Assembly: GCF_000372725.1 (NCBI RefSeq)
Contig: NW_005194698.1
Coordinates: 206,985 to 258,347, forward strand
Source of the DNA: Emiliania huxleyi CCMP1516
Taxonomy: Eukaryota > Haptophyta > Isochrysidales > Noelaerhabdaceae
Direction: 5' to 3'
DNA: 51,363 nucleotides
Shown here piece after piece: positions 1 to 10,616 of this stretch. The translations under genes and the position numbers were made by a program. The notes under the pieces were generated by a model. It made no database searches, had not been told where the DNA came from, and was given only the letters and a program-made list of their open reading frames with translations. Every line of letters begins with the position of its first letter. Within the stretch, counting starts at the first letter, position 1.

Positions 1-302
1 GTCTGTATGGCAATCGAGGCTGCCTTCCCCACTACCTGTAGTTCACTCGTCACCTCTCCCGCGAGGTCCCTTCTCTTTCTTTCGGGTATGGAGTCCGTGA
101 GTGCGGGTAGCGTGCAGGCAATCACGGGTGCTATTTTGTCGTACTCCTCTTCGGCGAGCGCCCCAAATCTAGACCCTTTCGCCTTTAAGGAGGCTTCCCT
201 CGCTCGTCTCAGGAATGTGGCGGTGTCTATCGTGTTGTGCGAGGGAGTTTTGTTGTAAAATTCTTTATCGGTCGGCTCTAAGCTTAGGCGGTGCGCTCGC
301 TG
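1..302 (-). CDS. Partial open frame of unknown function at the left edge
   Basis: Reading the minus strand from about 302 to base 1 gives roughly 100 codons without a stop and without any methionine, so both its start and its end lie outside what is seen or in another exon. The translation contains FLRRAREASLKAKGSRFGAL, EEEYDKIAPVIACTLPAL and KRRDLAGEVTSELQVVG, which read like a soluble, charged, helical protein. Codons such as TTA, AGA, CTA and GTA are frequent, unlike the strongly GC-ending codons of the neighbouring genes, which hints at a mobile-element polyprotein or a recently acquired sequence. I do not recognise the family. It is divergent from the ABC gene that starts at 327. Confidence 0.4.
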
Positions 303-326
303 AGCAGTCGGTGCTCTCGCCGCCTC

Positions 327-2380
327 ATGTGCTCGCTCGTGACCCTGGCCGTCGCAGCAGTGGCACTGCGCGCCGGGCCAATACCTGCTCTTCCGCGGCC
401 CGTAACTTTGGCGGCCGATGCGCGTGTCAAGCATGTCGCTGCGGTCGCTCTACACCCGCTGCAGCCAGTGGTGGCCCGGCCATCTGGCCTGTCCGGCCTG
501 CGCTGTGGCCGCTGTGGCCGTCCCGTGCTGTCAGCGGCGCCCGCAAAGAAGGTCAAGACACCATGGAAGACCCTCCTCTCCCTGTGCAAGCCCGACGCCG
601 CTCCGCTCGTGACGGCGTTCGTGTGCCTCGCCGTCGCCGCGTCGGGCGACGCTTTGCTGCCTGCCCTGCAGGGCGCAGCGCTCAACGCGGCGCTTGGGCT
701 CGGCACGGACGCCGCGGGCTCTCTCGCTCCGCTGCGGCCCGCCCTCGTCCGCCTCGCCGCGGTCGGGCTTGGCACAGCCGTGTTCACCGGCATCCGCGGC
801 TTTTGCTTCTGGGTGTGCGGCGCGCGGCTGGTGGCGCGGCTGCGTGCGACGCTCTTCGACGCGCTGCTCGCTCAGCCGCAGGCCTTGCACGACAAGCATA
901 GCCGCTGTTGATCCATGTCTCGACTCTTGCTCTCATCGCCACCCTCGTTGCCCAGGCGTTCCACGACGAGCAAGGCCCTGGCGACCTGTCGACGCGCCTC
1001 GCCACTGACTGCGTCAAGCTGGGAGACGTGCTCTCGCTCAACGTCAACATCGTGCTGCGGCAGGTGCAGCTCTCCCTCCCCTCACAGTCGCAGTGGTGTG
1101 TGCTGACCTCATGCTGACCTCATGCCGGCCTCGCTGTTCATGCTGGCTGTTCCTGCTGACCACGTTGGCCTCATTCGTCGAGTGTGTCGGGACCTCACTC
1201 GGCGCAGGTGCTGCAGTCCCTCGCGGGCATGGCGGTCGTGCTGCGGCTGAGCGGCCGCCTGGCGCTGCTCGTCGTCGCGGGCGTGCTGCTGCGGTCTCTC
1301 TTCGCACACTTCTACTCGATGGCAGCTCGCCGACTCTCCCAGGCGCACCTCCTCTCTCCTCCTCCCCTCCTCCTCTCCTCTCTCCTCTCCCCCCCCCACC
1401 TCAACCTCCTCGCCCTACTCCCCCCCCAGGCGCAGCAGGACCGGCTCGCAGCTTCGTCTGGCGTGGCGGAGCAGTGTTTCTCGCTCATCAAGCTCGTCCG
1501 GTACACTCCCTGCAGACCACTCAGACGGTCTCCTAGTCCTCTCCCAGCGCTTCTCCTCCATCAAGCGCGCCCGGTCATACCTCGAGATGAATATAGAAGA
1601 GAAGCTTCTCACGCAAGGCTCTCTGGCGCCACTTTCCATGAACCTTCTCGGAACCGTCTCCCAGGTCGCACGGCAGCCAGCGGAGCGAGCGGCGGCGGTG
1701 CGGGCAGCAGCAGGAAGGCTTGCCTCCCCTCGCGTTTATCTCTCCACGGCTGCGTGTGTGCATACGCATAGGTACGGGCAGCAGCTGGACGGCTTGCTGC
1801 GGCTGCAGACCGAGTACGGCGCCATCTACGGCTGCTCGCGTGTCTTCAACGGCGAACCACAACGCCGCGCTCGTCGTGGGCAGGATGGCCGTGACAGGTC
1901 TCGGACATATCCCGCAGGCGCCGTCAACGCCGCCCTCAACGTGGCCGTCCTCGCTGGCGGCGCCGCGCTTGTGGCGGCGGGCGTGCTGCCCCGCGAGGCG
2001 CTCTCCTACCCTCGCCTCCCTCTCTTCCTCTCCTTTCTTCGCTTCCTCTCTTCCGTCTCGCCTCTTCCTCTCCCCTCGCCCCTGCCCACCCTCCTCCTCC
2101 CGCGCCGCCGCCGCGAGGCGCTCACCTCCTTCGTCCTCTACGTCGCCTTCATCTCGGACGCGTCGAGCGACGTGCCCGGCCAGCCAGCCTCCCCCGCCCG
2201 CCAGCCGACATGTCCACGACACGTCCGCGAGCTCGCCCGCACACAGGTGCTCGACCAGTGGAGCCGCATCCAGGAGGCGCTCGGCGCGGCGACGGAGGCG
2301 CACGACACCTCACGCACGCACACGCACACGCCCGCGCACGCGCACTCGCCGCACGCGCACACACCGCACGCGCACGCGCA

Positions 2381-2462
<82 letters not shown>

Positions 2463-3843
2463 ACGCACAGTCTCCCCTCCCCCCCCCCCCCCCGGCCCTC
2501 TCGCGCACACGCCACCGACAGCGGGGCGCCTCTCTCCCGCCAGGTCTTCGACTACCTCGAGCCGCGCGCGCTCGACCTCTCGAACACCACCGCGCCGCAG
2601 CCCGCCCCGCAGCCCGCCGACGCCGACGCCGCGGCATCGCCGCCTCCGCCCCTCCCCCTCTCCTCTGGCTCCTCGGGCTCGCCGCGCGGGTCGCTCGAGT
2701 TCGTCGACGTCGACTTTGCCTACCCCTCGCGGCAAAGTCGCCCCGTCCTCCGCTCCCTCTCCCTCCGCGTGCCTGCCGGCCGCCGCGCCGTCCTCGTGGC
2801 TGCATGTGCCTCAGGACGCGTCCGTGACGTGTCCGAGACATGTCCCGTGTAGGCCGCCGCACCGCCATCCTGGGCGGCTCCGGCTCGGGAAAGTCGACGC
2901 TCTTCGCGCTCGCGCTCCGCTTCTACGTGCCTTCGTCCGGCCGCGTCCTGCTCGACGGCGCCGACGTGGCCCGGATGGGCGAGGCGGACCTGCGTCGCCG
3001 GACCGCGTGGGTGCAGCAGGAGCCCCCGCTCTTCCCCAACATCACCATCCGCGACAACATCGCGTACGGGCTTGCCGACTGCTCGATGGACGCCGTCGAG
3101 GAGGCGGCCCGCGAGGCAAACGCGTTCGACTTCATCGCGGCGCTGCCGAGCGGCTTCGAGACGCGGATCGGCGCTGCCGGCGCCTCCCTCTCCGGCGGGC
3201 AAAAGCAGCGCATCGCGCTGGCGAGGGCGCTCGTGCGCGACCCGGCGCTGCTGCTGCTCGACGAGGCGACGAGCGCGCTCGACCCGCAGGCGGAGGCGAT
3301 CGCAGAGGCAGCCATCGCCCGCCTAGTACCACACCTCCAAAGTATCGAGTCCAGTGTGGGTTCAGTCCCGTGGGTGGTGTGGTACTAGGCGGCCATCGCC
3401 CGCGCGGCAGGCGAGAGCCAGCCTTGCTCGCCCTCCCAACCCCCTCTCCCATCGCCACCGCTGCCTCACCCCTTCCACTGCACACACCCCTCGCCGACTG
3501 CACGCACCCCCCCCCCCCCCCCCCTGCCTGCCCCTGCCTGCCAGCCTTGCTCGCGCCGCGCTGACTGCTCTTCCCCTCCCCCGCCCCCCGCCCCTTGCCT
3601 CGCCCAGCAGGCGACCGGACGGTCCTCTTCACCACGCACAAGGTCTCGCAGGCGCGGCAGGCGGACCACATCGTCGTGGTGTCGCACGGCGCCATCGTCG
3701 AGGAGGGGACGCACGACGCCCTCCTCCGCCGCAACGGCGCCTACGCGGAGCTCGTGCGCGTCGGCGATGGGCTGAGCGACGCAGAGACGTCAGAGGTGGT
3801 CGACTCGGCGCTGGGCGTGGCGGACGCTGCAGCGGCTGTGTGA
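327..3843 (+). CDS. Half-size ABC transporter (ABCB/TAP-like), 13 exons
   Basis: Membrane domain plus ATPase domain of a type IV (exporter) ABC half-transporter; homodimers of this class pump peptides, lipids or metabolites, but the substrate cannot be told. Exons: 327-881, 956-1063, 1208-1342, 1430-1500, 1665-1697, 1772-1851, 1918-1997, 2118-2171, 2247-2297, 2544-2778, 2853-3307, 3389-3410, 3611-3843; the total is exactly 704 codons including stop. A hydrophobic leader (MCSLVTLAVAAVAL) suggests entry through the ER, perhaps to plastid or endomembranes. AFHDEQGPGDLSTRL matches the family motif after the second membrane helix. The ATPase has Walker A GGSGSGKST, Q-loop VQQEP, signature LSGGQKQRIALARAL, Walker B LLLLDEATSALD and switch His in TTHKVS, so it should be active. 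Eight of 12 introns have GC donors, and 11 of 12 donors repeat the first two bases of the next exon. The first ATG is chosen; the frame is also open further upstream. Confidence 0.9.
2298..2543 (+). repeat. ABC-gene intron 9 carrying a (CA)n microsatellite
   Basis: This intron separates the end of the membrane domain from the linker to the ATPase. It holds an uninterrupted CA run from about 2382 to 2457 followed by a C-run near 2479. It is the longest intron of the gene; most others are 66-164 bases. The surrounding open frames of His-Thr or Val-Cys repeats on both strands are translation of the microsatellite, not genes. Confidence 0.85.
3308..3388 (+). mobile_element. Introner-like intron with 17-bp terminal inverted repeats
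   Basis: Intron 11 of the ABC gene, 81 bases, GC donor and TAG acceptor. Its 5' end copies the start of the next exon: 3308-3322 versus 3389-3403 agree at 14 of 15 bases. Directly inside, 3319-3335 (CCGCCTAGTACCACACC) is the exact reverse complement of 3376-3392, so the body forms a hairpin with a 40-base loop. A terminal inverted repeat plus duplicated target is the structure expected of an intron created by a small DNA transposon. Removing it joins GAG to GCG and restores the protein path between the Walker B and switch-His motifs. Confidence 0.75.
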
Positions 3844-4171
3844 GTGGGGAGTGAGGGCCGAGACTGAGGACCAGAGAAGGAGAGCCGTACTGTACCGCGG
3901 CGGGATCTCGGGGTCGCATGTGTGGGCATGTTCTTCTGAGGTACGCTCAAACTTTACTGAGACCGAGCCGCATAAAGTGCATAGTAAGAGCCGTACACCG
4001 AAAACAAAGATGTTCCATCGTGTATAGCCGCCAATTCCGCCTTGATTCCTAAATTTGGGACGCTGCGGCCGCCCGCGATCAACCTTTCCATAAACGATGA
4101 AAAACGGCGGGGGGGCGGCTCGTCCCGCTCCTAAATAAGTCCAACAAGCACCTGTCTGTGGCGGCTCGCTG

Positions 4172-5968
4172 ATGCTGCGTAACCTGGCGATGAGCCTGCT
4201 GGCCCTGCACATCGCGACGCCTGCGCTAGCCGATAACGGCGCCTCGGGCCGCCTGCGGGCGGACCTCCTCGTCTCATACGACAAAGGAGCATATCCGTGG
4301 GAATTTGCTTGGGAAGCGGCGCTGGCCGACGGGGGGGAGCGGTCGGGCTTGAAGGTGGAAATGGGCATCAACTTCCACCGGGTGCACTCTGTGGACGTAG
4401 TCAACCACGCCACCGACTTAATCGTGTGGTACCGGCTGCGGTGGCATGACCCGCGGCTGGCGTGGAACGCCTCGCAGTACGGTGGCCTCGCAACGCTGCA
4501 ACTGTGGGTCGGCGACGGCGCCTCGTCCGACGTCTCGTCCGACATTTGGACGCCCGACATGACCCTGTGGAACCAGGGCGAGTCGATGCAGACCTCGCTC
4601 TCCAACGCCTTCGCGAGTGTATCGAGCGACGGCACCGTCTTCTGGTCACGGCCCGGCCACCTCCGCCCCACTTGCAAGTTCGTAGGACTCGACCGCTTCC
4701 CGTTCGACGAGCTGGGATGCACGATGGAGTTTGGCAGCTGGAGCTTCAGGCCGACCAACCTCGAGGAGTACAGAGAGATACGGCGATTGCCTCACGATGC
4801 GGTTGTGTGAGTAGCGGCCTCTACCTCCGCCCCGTCAAGATGGGCGACGGCTTCAGCATTGGAGGCTCCGAGACCGCGGGCGAGTCCTTCCAGGAGTTTT
4901 CGCTCGAGGGCGTCGAATGCCGCGATAAAGTCTACCCGCCTTACCCCGGCGACCCAGAGAACGACTGGCCTGTCCTCCTCTACGAGGTGCAGAAGCCACT
5001 GCTAGTCCACTGCACACCTCGGCAAGCACGACTGGCGCGCACGCACTCTCTCTCTCGCGTGCTCTGCAGGTCGTGTTCAAGCGGGCTTGGCAGCCGTACA
5101 CCCGCGGCTACATCGCGTTGAACGCGCGGCGCAAAGCGCCCGACAGCCATGCACCGCTGGGCATCCAAACACACACTCTCCCCACCGCTCGCTGCCGCAG
5201 GTGGTGCTCAACTTCATCGGCTTCCTCTGCTTCAGCGTCCCGCCCCAGTGCGGCGAGCGGCTCGGCCTCGGCATCACGGCGCTGTTCTCTCCTGCCGTGC
5301 GGTGCGTGGTGCGGAGGGGCATCCTCGAGCTTTTTCAGAACCAATCCTAGGCGCTGCTCGCCGCCGTGGCGTCCGACTTTGTCATCAACGGCAAGCTCCC
5401 GGCTGCATCCGAAATGACATGGTCCGCGCCATGCCAAGCGTCTCTCGCTCCTGGCAAGACCCTCAGACCCTTACCTTTCTCGGACCCTGCTATGCTAGGT
5501 TTGCACAGTTCTCCGCCTTCAGGTGTGCACGCCGCGGGGACCGCCTTCCAGGGTGTTTAGCTCCCACTCACCCACCGCACCCCCTGCTCCAGCCTCGCCT
5601 ACGCCACGTTGGTGCTCGCCGAATCATGCATCGTCATCAGCCTCTACCACAAGACCTCCAAGTCGCTCCTGCCACCCTTTCTGCGCTGGGCGAGCCGATG
5701 CGCGGCGGCAGTGGCAGGTCAAAAAGCAGAGGCCCCACCCCGCGCAGTTAGCAAAGCCGGCGACAGTGTCCCGGAGCTTTCGCAGCGCGATGCCAACGAC
5801 AGTTACGAGATCAAGCCTGACGAGGCCGAGATCAAGCGTTACGAGGCCGAGATCAAGCGCATCAACGGTAAGTGGCAGCGGATCGCCTTCGCCATCGACG
5901 AGGTGTCGCGGTGGGTGGTGCCCCTATCGTACGCCGTCGGACTCGCCTGCCTGCTCGGCGGGGTCTAG
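4172..5968 (+). CDS. Cys-loop (pentameric) ligand-gated ion channel subunit
   Basis: Plasma-membrane receptor channel of the nicotinic/GABA-A superfamily. Exons 4172-4767, 4815-4986, 5070-5114, 5201-5278, 5351-5421 and 5593-5968 sum to 446 codons including stop. Order: signal peptide (MLRNLAMSLLALHIATPALA), extracellular beta-sandwich with DIWTPDMTLWNQ (family WxPD) and VFWSRPGHLRPTC, then the Cys-loop with FPFDELGC, helix M1 (VVLNFIGFLCFSVPP), M2 beginning GERLGLGIT, M3 (LVLAESCIVISLYHKTS), a cytoplasmic linker rich in Glu/Lys, and M4 ending CLLGGV. Glu just before Arg at the start of M2 (GER) is the arrangement of cation-selective members. The Cys-loop has 14 residues between its cysteines rather than the usual 13. 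Ligand unknown. Intron 4 (5279-5350) starts with a copy of the next exon's first bases (GCGCTG then GCCGTG). Confidence 0.88.
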
Positions 5969-6235
5969 AAGCCCGCTAGTAGTCGCTCGGCCAGCCGCTC
6001 CCTCGGCCTCCACCCTCTCGGAGATTTGTCCTTGTGGTCCAGCGCGGGCGCTCTCGCACACTCCCCCCCCCCCCCCACACACAGAGACTCTGAGGGACGT
6101 CTCGGACGATGGGAGACCGGCACAGATCGCCACCACACATGGGTTTGTCTCCTCCGTTGCCACACAGGGATTTCAAAGGGAAAAGGATGTGCGTCACTAC
6201 GTGCATCACCGTGTTTGTAGGATGTAGTCTCGCGT

Positions 6236-6949
6236 TTGTGCGCCGTTTGTGCCGCGTCCCGTGCCCCCGAGTTCATTTTAACAAGAAAAGGATGTAGGTG
6301 CCGTATCCCAGAAAGAAGGGGAGACCTCGTCGTCATCGTCGGCCTGGCGAAGCAGCCGCAGTTCAACGGCCGGCGGGGGACGGTCATCGGCGGCTTCGAG
6401 CCGGAAGGCGGCCGCTACCCTGTGGAGGTCGAGCTGCTGGCCGGAGAGGTGAAGCGGTTGAAGATCAAGATGAACAACCTGCGCTCCCGGTCGAGGGAGG
6501 AGGACGAGGGCGGAGCCGATGCCGGCGGCGACGACATGCTTGCCGGGACGCCAAGTGCTCCGCCCGCCGGCGGCAACGCGAGTGCGGGCGGCGGTGGCGG
6601 CGGCGCTGCTGCCGCCGTGCCAGCAGGTGGCCCTGCTGCTCCTGTCGGCGCTGCTACCGCTGGCAGCGCTGCCACCGCTGGCGGCGCTACCATCCATGCC
6701 GTCGCCTTTCCCGGCGGCGGCGCTGTCGTGGGCGGCGAGTTTGGCCCAGCTGTCATGCAGCAGCTGTTGCAGCAGATGCCGGGGCCAAACGCGTTCGTGC
6801 CGCCGCCCGGCCTGGCGGAGGCGGTGTCACAGCGCATGACGCAGCGTATGGCCGGACACCAGGGGCAGCTGAGCGCGGAAACCGTGGTCACGCAGATGGC
6901 TGCGGTTCTCGAAGAGATGCGGATCCTCCCACCGCCCGATGGAACGTGA
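6236..6949 (+). CDS. Protein with one small beta-barrel (KOW/SH3-like) motif, Ala/Gly-rich
   Basis: The conserved part is near the N-terminus: LVVIVGLAKQPQFNGRRGTV, then GFEPEGGRYPVEV and NNLRSR. This resembles a small repeat found in many algal proteins in which a GL..P..NGR.G.V strand pair is followed by GRY.V. The middle is a low-complexity Gly/Ala/Pro stretch, and the C-terminus (VMQQLLQQMP, AVLEEMRILPPPDGT) may be helical. No in-frame ATG exists upstream; the frame opens at 6236 with non-ATG codons, so a first exon probably lies upstream with an acceptor such as the AG at 6310-6311. Function unknown; it may be a protein-binding adaptor. Confidence 0.55.
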   Translation: MCAVCAASRAPEFILTRKGCRCRIPERRGDLVVIVGLAKQPQFNGRRGTVIGGFEPEGGRYPVEVELLAGEVKRLKIKMNNLRSRSREEDEGGADAGGDDMLAGTPSAPPAGGNASAGGGGGGAAAAVPAGGPAAPVGAATAGSAATAGGATIHAVAFPGGGAVVGGEFGPAVMQQLLQQMPGPNAFVPPPGLAEAVSQRMTQRMAGHQGQLSAETVVTQMAAVLEEMRILPPPDGT

Positions 6950-7782
6950 GCGTCCGTTGCGACTGGCCTGAAGGAAGGCGAAGCTGTCGTGACCGCCGCA
7001 GGTAGGCGCCTCGTCGTTAGCACGTTAGCAGCTCCTCGCACTTGCCGCATCCGATCCTGTCTACTACGTCGCGACGCACTCCCTCGCCCCTTCGCATGGG
7101 GGCGTGATGTGTACTCTCGGCCCAGCACTCTTGCGCGCCGCTCGCAACTGTCGCTTTCTGGCATGCACTCTGGTGTCTCGTCAATGTGTACCTGTCATGT
7201 CTACGTTCTCTCTCTAACCTGCTCTCGCGGTCCGGACTGTCTGTGTTGTACTGTGTTGTGTTATATGTTCGAGGGACGAGAGCTTCGACGCCCCCGACGA
7301 TGACGTGTATCGATATGTGTACACGAGCTACGAGCAACGTTTACGGAAGTTCCGAACGTCGTTGGCAACGAGGGGACCGTGTGGTGTGGTGTCTCGTCCG
7401 TGTGTGTGGGTATCGTATGGTAAATAATTAGTTTAATACGGCTGCGCGTGATGTCGCTTGTCCCGATAGCGATACGCGATAGGAAGAGTGAACGGAAACA
7501 TTATCCTCGAGAACATATATGTCTTCATGCCTTGTTGTGCGCCTCTCTCAGCTCTCGCCTCTCGCTGGGGTCGCACTGGGTGGGGAGAGTCGGACTCTCC
7601 CCGTCGCGCGTGTGCGTGTACCGTAGCAGCGTATCTCGTCTCTCGAGAGAGGCGGCAGAGACATGGCCCCCTAGGCAATCTGTGCCTCAGGAGGACCTGC
7701 GGCAGCTGCGGCTGCGCGACGTTCTGCCGTCACTAGCGCTCAGACCTTGCCGGCTGCTCGCGCACTCCGCACCCCGCCCTCC
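6950..7782. other. Intergenic stretch between convergent genes
   Basis: Lies between the 3' end of the barrel-motif gene (plus) and the 3' end of cyclin L (minus), so it should hold both 3' untranslated regions. Base composition drops in GC around 7290-7530. I see no conserved open frame, RNA gene or repeat in it. Confidence 0.5.
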
Positions 7783-9831
7783 CTACCGTCGGCGGTCGTC
7801 GCGCCGGTCGTCGTAGCGGTCCTCCTCCCTCCGGTCGTAGTCCCTCTCCCGCCTACAAAGTGCGAGGCGCGCCGCCGCGTCTAAAGGACGAGGGCGTGGG
7901 GAGAGGTCGAGGCCGACCCCGCGGTGGCCGCGCCGGTCGCGCCGGTCGCGATCGCCATCGCGATCCCTCCGATCGCGCCGTCCCTCGTCGCGGTCGTCCC
8001 GCTCCCGGCGCCGCCTACTCCGGGCTCGAGGTACTGTCGGCGGGGCGAGGGCGCGGGGCTCGCCGCCGCCACGCCCCGGCGCCTCTTGTCTCTGTCGCGC
8101 TCTCTGTCGCGGTCTCGGTCGCGGTCTCTGTCTCGGTCGCGGCTCGAGGAGCGATCGCGCCGCCTCCGCTCCCCGCCCTCCTTGCCCCGCCCCGCCGGCT
8201 CCGCGCCATTCGCCTCCCCGCCGCCCGCGCCGCCGCCCGGGCTAGCGTCGCTGCTCGCACGCTCCTTGGCAGCGGCGGCGGCGGCGGCGGCGGCCATCGC
8301 CTTCTCGCGCAGCTCGCGCTCCCGCTCTGCGCCGGGCGACGGGAGGTCGCCACCCGGGAGGTCGCCACCGCCGCCCGCTCCCGGCGGCGCGGCGGCGGGC
8401 GGCGCGGTGGCGGTTGGCGGGGCGGCGGGCGGCGGCGCGGCGGCGGGCGGCGGCGGCGCGGCTGGCGGCGCGGCTGGCGGGGCGGCTGGCTTGGGCGGCG
8501 GGTCTAGCTTGACGAAGCGGGCGCGGGGCCGCATGTAGAGGTCCTGGGGGGAGGGAGAGGGGGGGGGGGGGGTCTCCCGGTGAAGCGAGTGTGCGTGTGT
8601 GTGCGTGTGTGTGTGTGCGTGTGTGCGTGTGTGCGTGTGTGCTGCGGCTCGCGCGCGCCGTGACCATCTGCACGACCGCGTCCATGTCTTGCCTGCAGGA
8701 GGGCCCAGAGCAGGCTCAGAGCAGGCTCAGAGACTGGGGCTCTCGCCCCCCCCCCCCCCCCCCCTTCGCCTCTGCGTGTCGAAGAGCTCCCACCAGGGCG
8801 GCGACGCGTCCTGCGGCGGCGAGGGGCGGCGAGGGTGGAGGCGGAGGGAAGGGGCGCGGCACGGCGCCAGGGCGGAGGTTTGCCGACGGAAGGCGGATGC
8901 CTACAGGTAGGGTCGAGGGCAGGGTCGGGGGACGGGCGAGGGGCGGAGAGGCTCTGCCGGCGCCAAAGGCTGCCCAGCGTGCGCGCGGCAAACCAGATCG
9001 CGGCGCAGCAGATCGCCTGTGCAGGGGGGGGGCGGGGGTGTGAACAGCGTCTCGTCGCCGCGGGCTCACCGGCGCGGCGGGTCCGCCTCGGGCGCGAACT
9101 TGATGCACGCGTCCGTACGCTGCGAGTCGTTGATGAAGTTCCAGGCCGCCTGCAGGGAGGGAGAGCGGGGGCAGAGGTGAGGGAGAGCGGGGGCAGAGGC
9201 GCGGTCCCCTCCGTATGCCGCCAGCCGAGGGAGGAGCCAGGGCGCTCGCGGAGGGAGGGGAGCGCGGGGGCGGTGGTGGCGGTGGGGTGCGTGTGCGTGT
9301 CTGAGGCCGCTCCGTCGGTCTGTCTCTCTCGTGCAGTCAGCCAGTCGCCTGCGCGAGCGCGTGCTCTTGCTCCTTTGACGGCGCGAGGAGCTTGACGTAG
9401 TTGAGGATGAACTTGTGCGGGTGCTCGCTGTAGAGGATGAAGCCGAGCTCCTTGAGGATCTCGCGCTCCGCGCGGATCAGCTTGTCCTTCAGGTTGGCGT
9501 AGTCCTGCGAGAAGATGTCGAGCGGCACCGGCCGCTTGCCCGCGCGCTTGCTGAGTAGGTGCTGGAAGCAGCCGAGCACATCGCGCACTTTGCGCGGGCA
9601 CTCCTCCACCTTGGTGGCGAGGAACAGCGCGCCCGTCGCCACGTGACGCACGTCGAACCGCCGCATTGACCGGCGCGCGTAGAAGCGGTGGAACATCACC
9701 TGCGCCGTCGCTATCCCGACCTGCGGCAGCGCGAGCATGATGCCCATCTGCTGGATGAGCTCGCACCCGTACACGCGCTGGCCGTTTATCGTGTCGTCGC
9801 TCTCCGCGTCCGGAGCCGGCGCGGTGGTCAT
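7783..9831 (-). CDS. Cyclin L (transcription/splicing cyclin)
   Basis: Partner of CDK11/12-type kinases that phosphorylate RNA polymerase II and splicing factors in the nucleus. First exon 9831-9349 starts MTTAPAPDAESDDTING and carries the cyclin box (GCELIQQMGIMLALPQVGIA, CPRKVRDVLGCFQHL, EREILKELGF, EHPHKFILNYVKLL). Next exons: 9149-9087 (AAWNFINDSQRTDACIKF), one from 9016 (AICCAAIWFAARTLG), then IRLPSA, PPWWELFDTQ, DMDAVVQMVTA, and a long last part from about 8535 (DLYMRPRARFVKLD) with Ala/Pro and Arg/Asp repeats like the RS tail of cyclin L. The frame through 8000-7881 ends in HALVL; the neighbouring frame continues as an Arg/Asp-rich tail (RRERDDRDEGRRDRRDRDG) to a stop at 7785-7783, so the last junction is uncertain. 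Both well-placed introns (9348-9150, 9086-9017) have GC donors and begin with a copy of the next exon. Confidence 0.82.
8590..8645. repeat. GT/CG-rich microsatellite in a cyclin L intron
   Basis: Tract of (GTGTGC)n and (GT)n on the plus strand, so CA on the sense strand of cyclin L. A G-run at 8560-8571 and a C-run at 8749-8764 flank it. It lies between the exons encoding DMDAVVQMVTA and DLYMRPRARF. Confidence 0.8.
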
Positions 9832-10085
9832 TGCCTCGGCGAGCAGCGAGCGGCGAGGGGCCGCCGGAGCGATGCTTCACCGGCACTTGCACACACGCCG
9901 CTACCCGAGCTTCCTATTCACAGCCTTGGCTCCATCTTTTCGAGCTAGTGAGCGCCCGCCTCTCCAGTCGTGTCCGGTACCACGCTGACCGGCCACCTGG
10001 TCGTACGCGCGTGGCGATGCCGGTGCTGCTCCGGCAGCCGAAGCACGAGACGAGCGCGTGGTCGCGCCCGGTCGCACTGCTGAGC

Positions 10086-10345
10086 CCTGGTCTGACAGCC
10101 TGACAGCAAACCCCGGACAGCGCCTGACAGTGCCCGACAGCCTGACAGCGCTGACAGCACTTCCTCCGACAGTCTGACAGCACGTATCTGACAGCCTGAC
10201 AGCAGAGCCTGACATCAGAGGCGTCCCGTCGCTGTCAGGCCCTAACGTGACAGCCTGACAGCTGCCCGACACAGCCCGACAGCACACAGCGGCCTGACAG
10301 CAGCGCTGACAGCCCGACAGCCCGACCAGCCCGACAGCAGCACAG
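10086..10345 (+). repeat. CTGACAGC/CCGACAGC minisatellite, upstream block
   Basis: About 260 bases of irregularly spaced copies of the 7-8-base word YYGACAGC, all on the plus strand, separated by 0-12 variable bases. The same word in the same orientation forms a second block at 11489-11785. The two blocks bracket the gene at 10617. No regular spacer length, so this is not a CRISPR array. Confidence 0.85.
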
Positions 10346-10616
10346 ACCGTACTCAGGCCGTGCAGCCTCTTTCTTGTGTCCCATGAGGGTATAGCAAAAC
10401 TATTACATGCAAAGACATGTGCATGTGGTCCGCGCCTTCGATTCTGTGGAGTCCGCGCCAACCTCTGTGCACAGACCGGCTTCTTCAAGCAGCCGTGCTT
10501 GCACTTTCCTCTGGCTGACACCTATATGTCCAGGGTGGCGCGTTGCTGGAGGAGCCGGGAGAGAAGGAGGATGATCAAACGGCACACCCGATGCTGAGCC
10601 GGCCGAGCTGATCGCC

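Noticed and set aside
1587..3564. Long frames through the ABC gene (421 and 614 codons)
   Set aside because: They read across several introns and the CA microsatellite; the 13-exon model gives the family motifs in order and closes exactly in frame.
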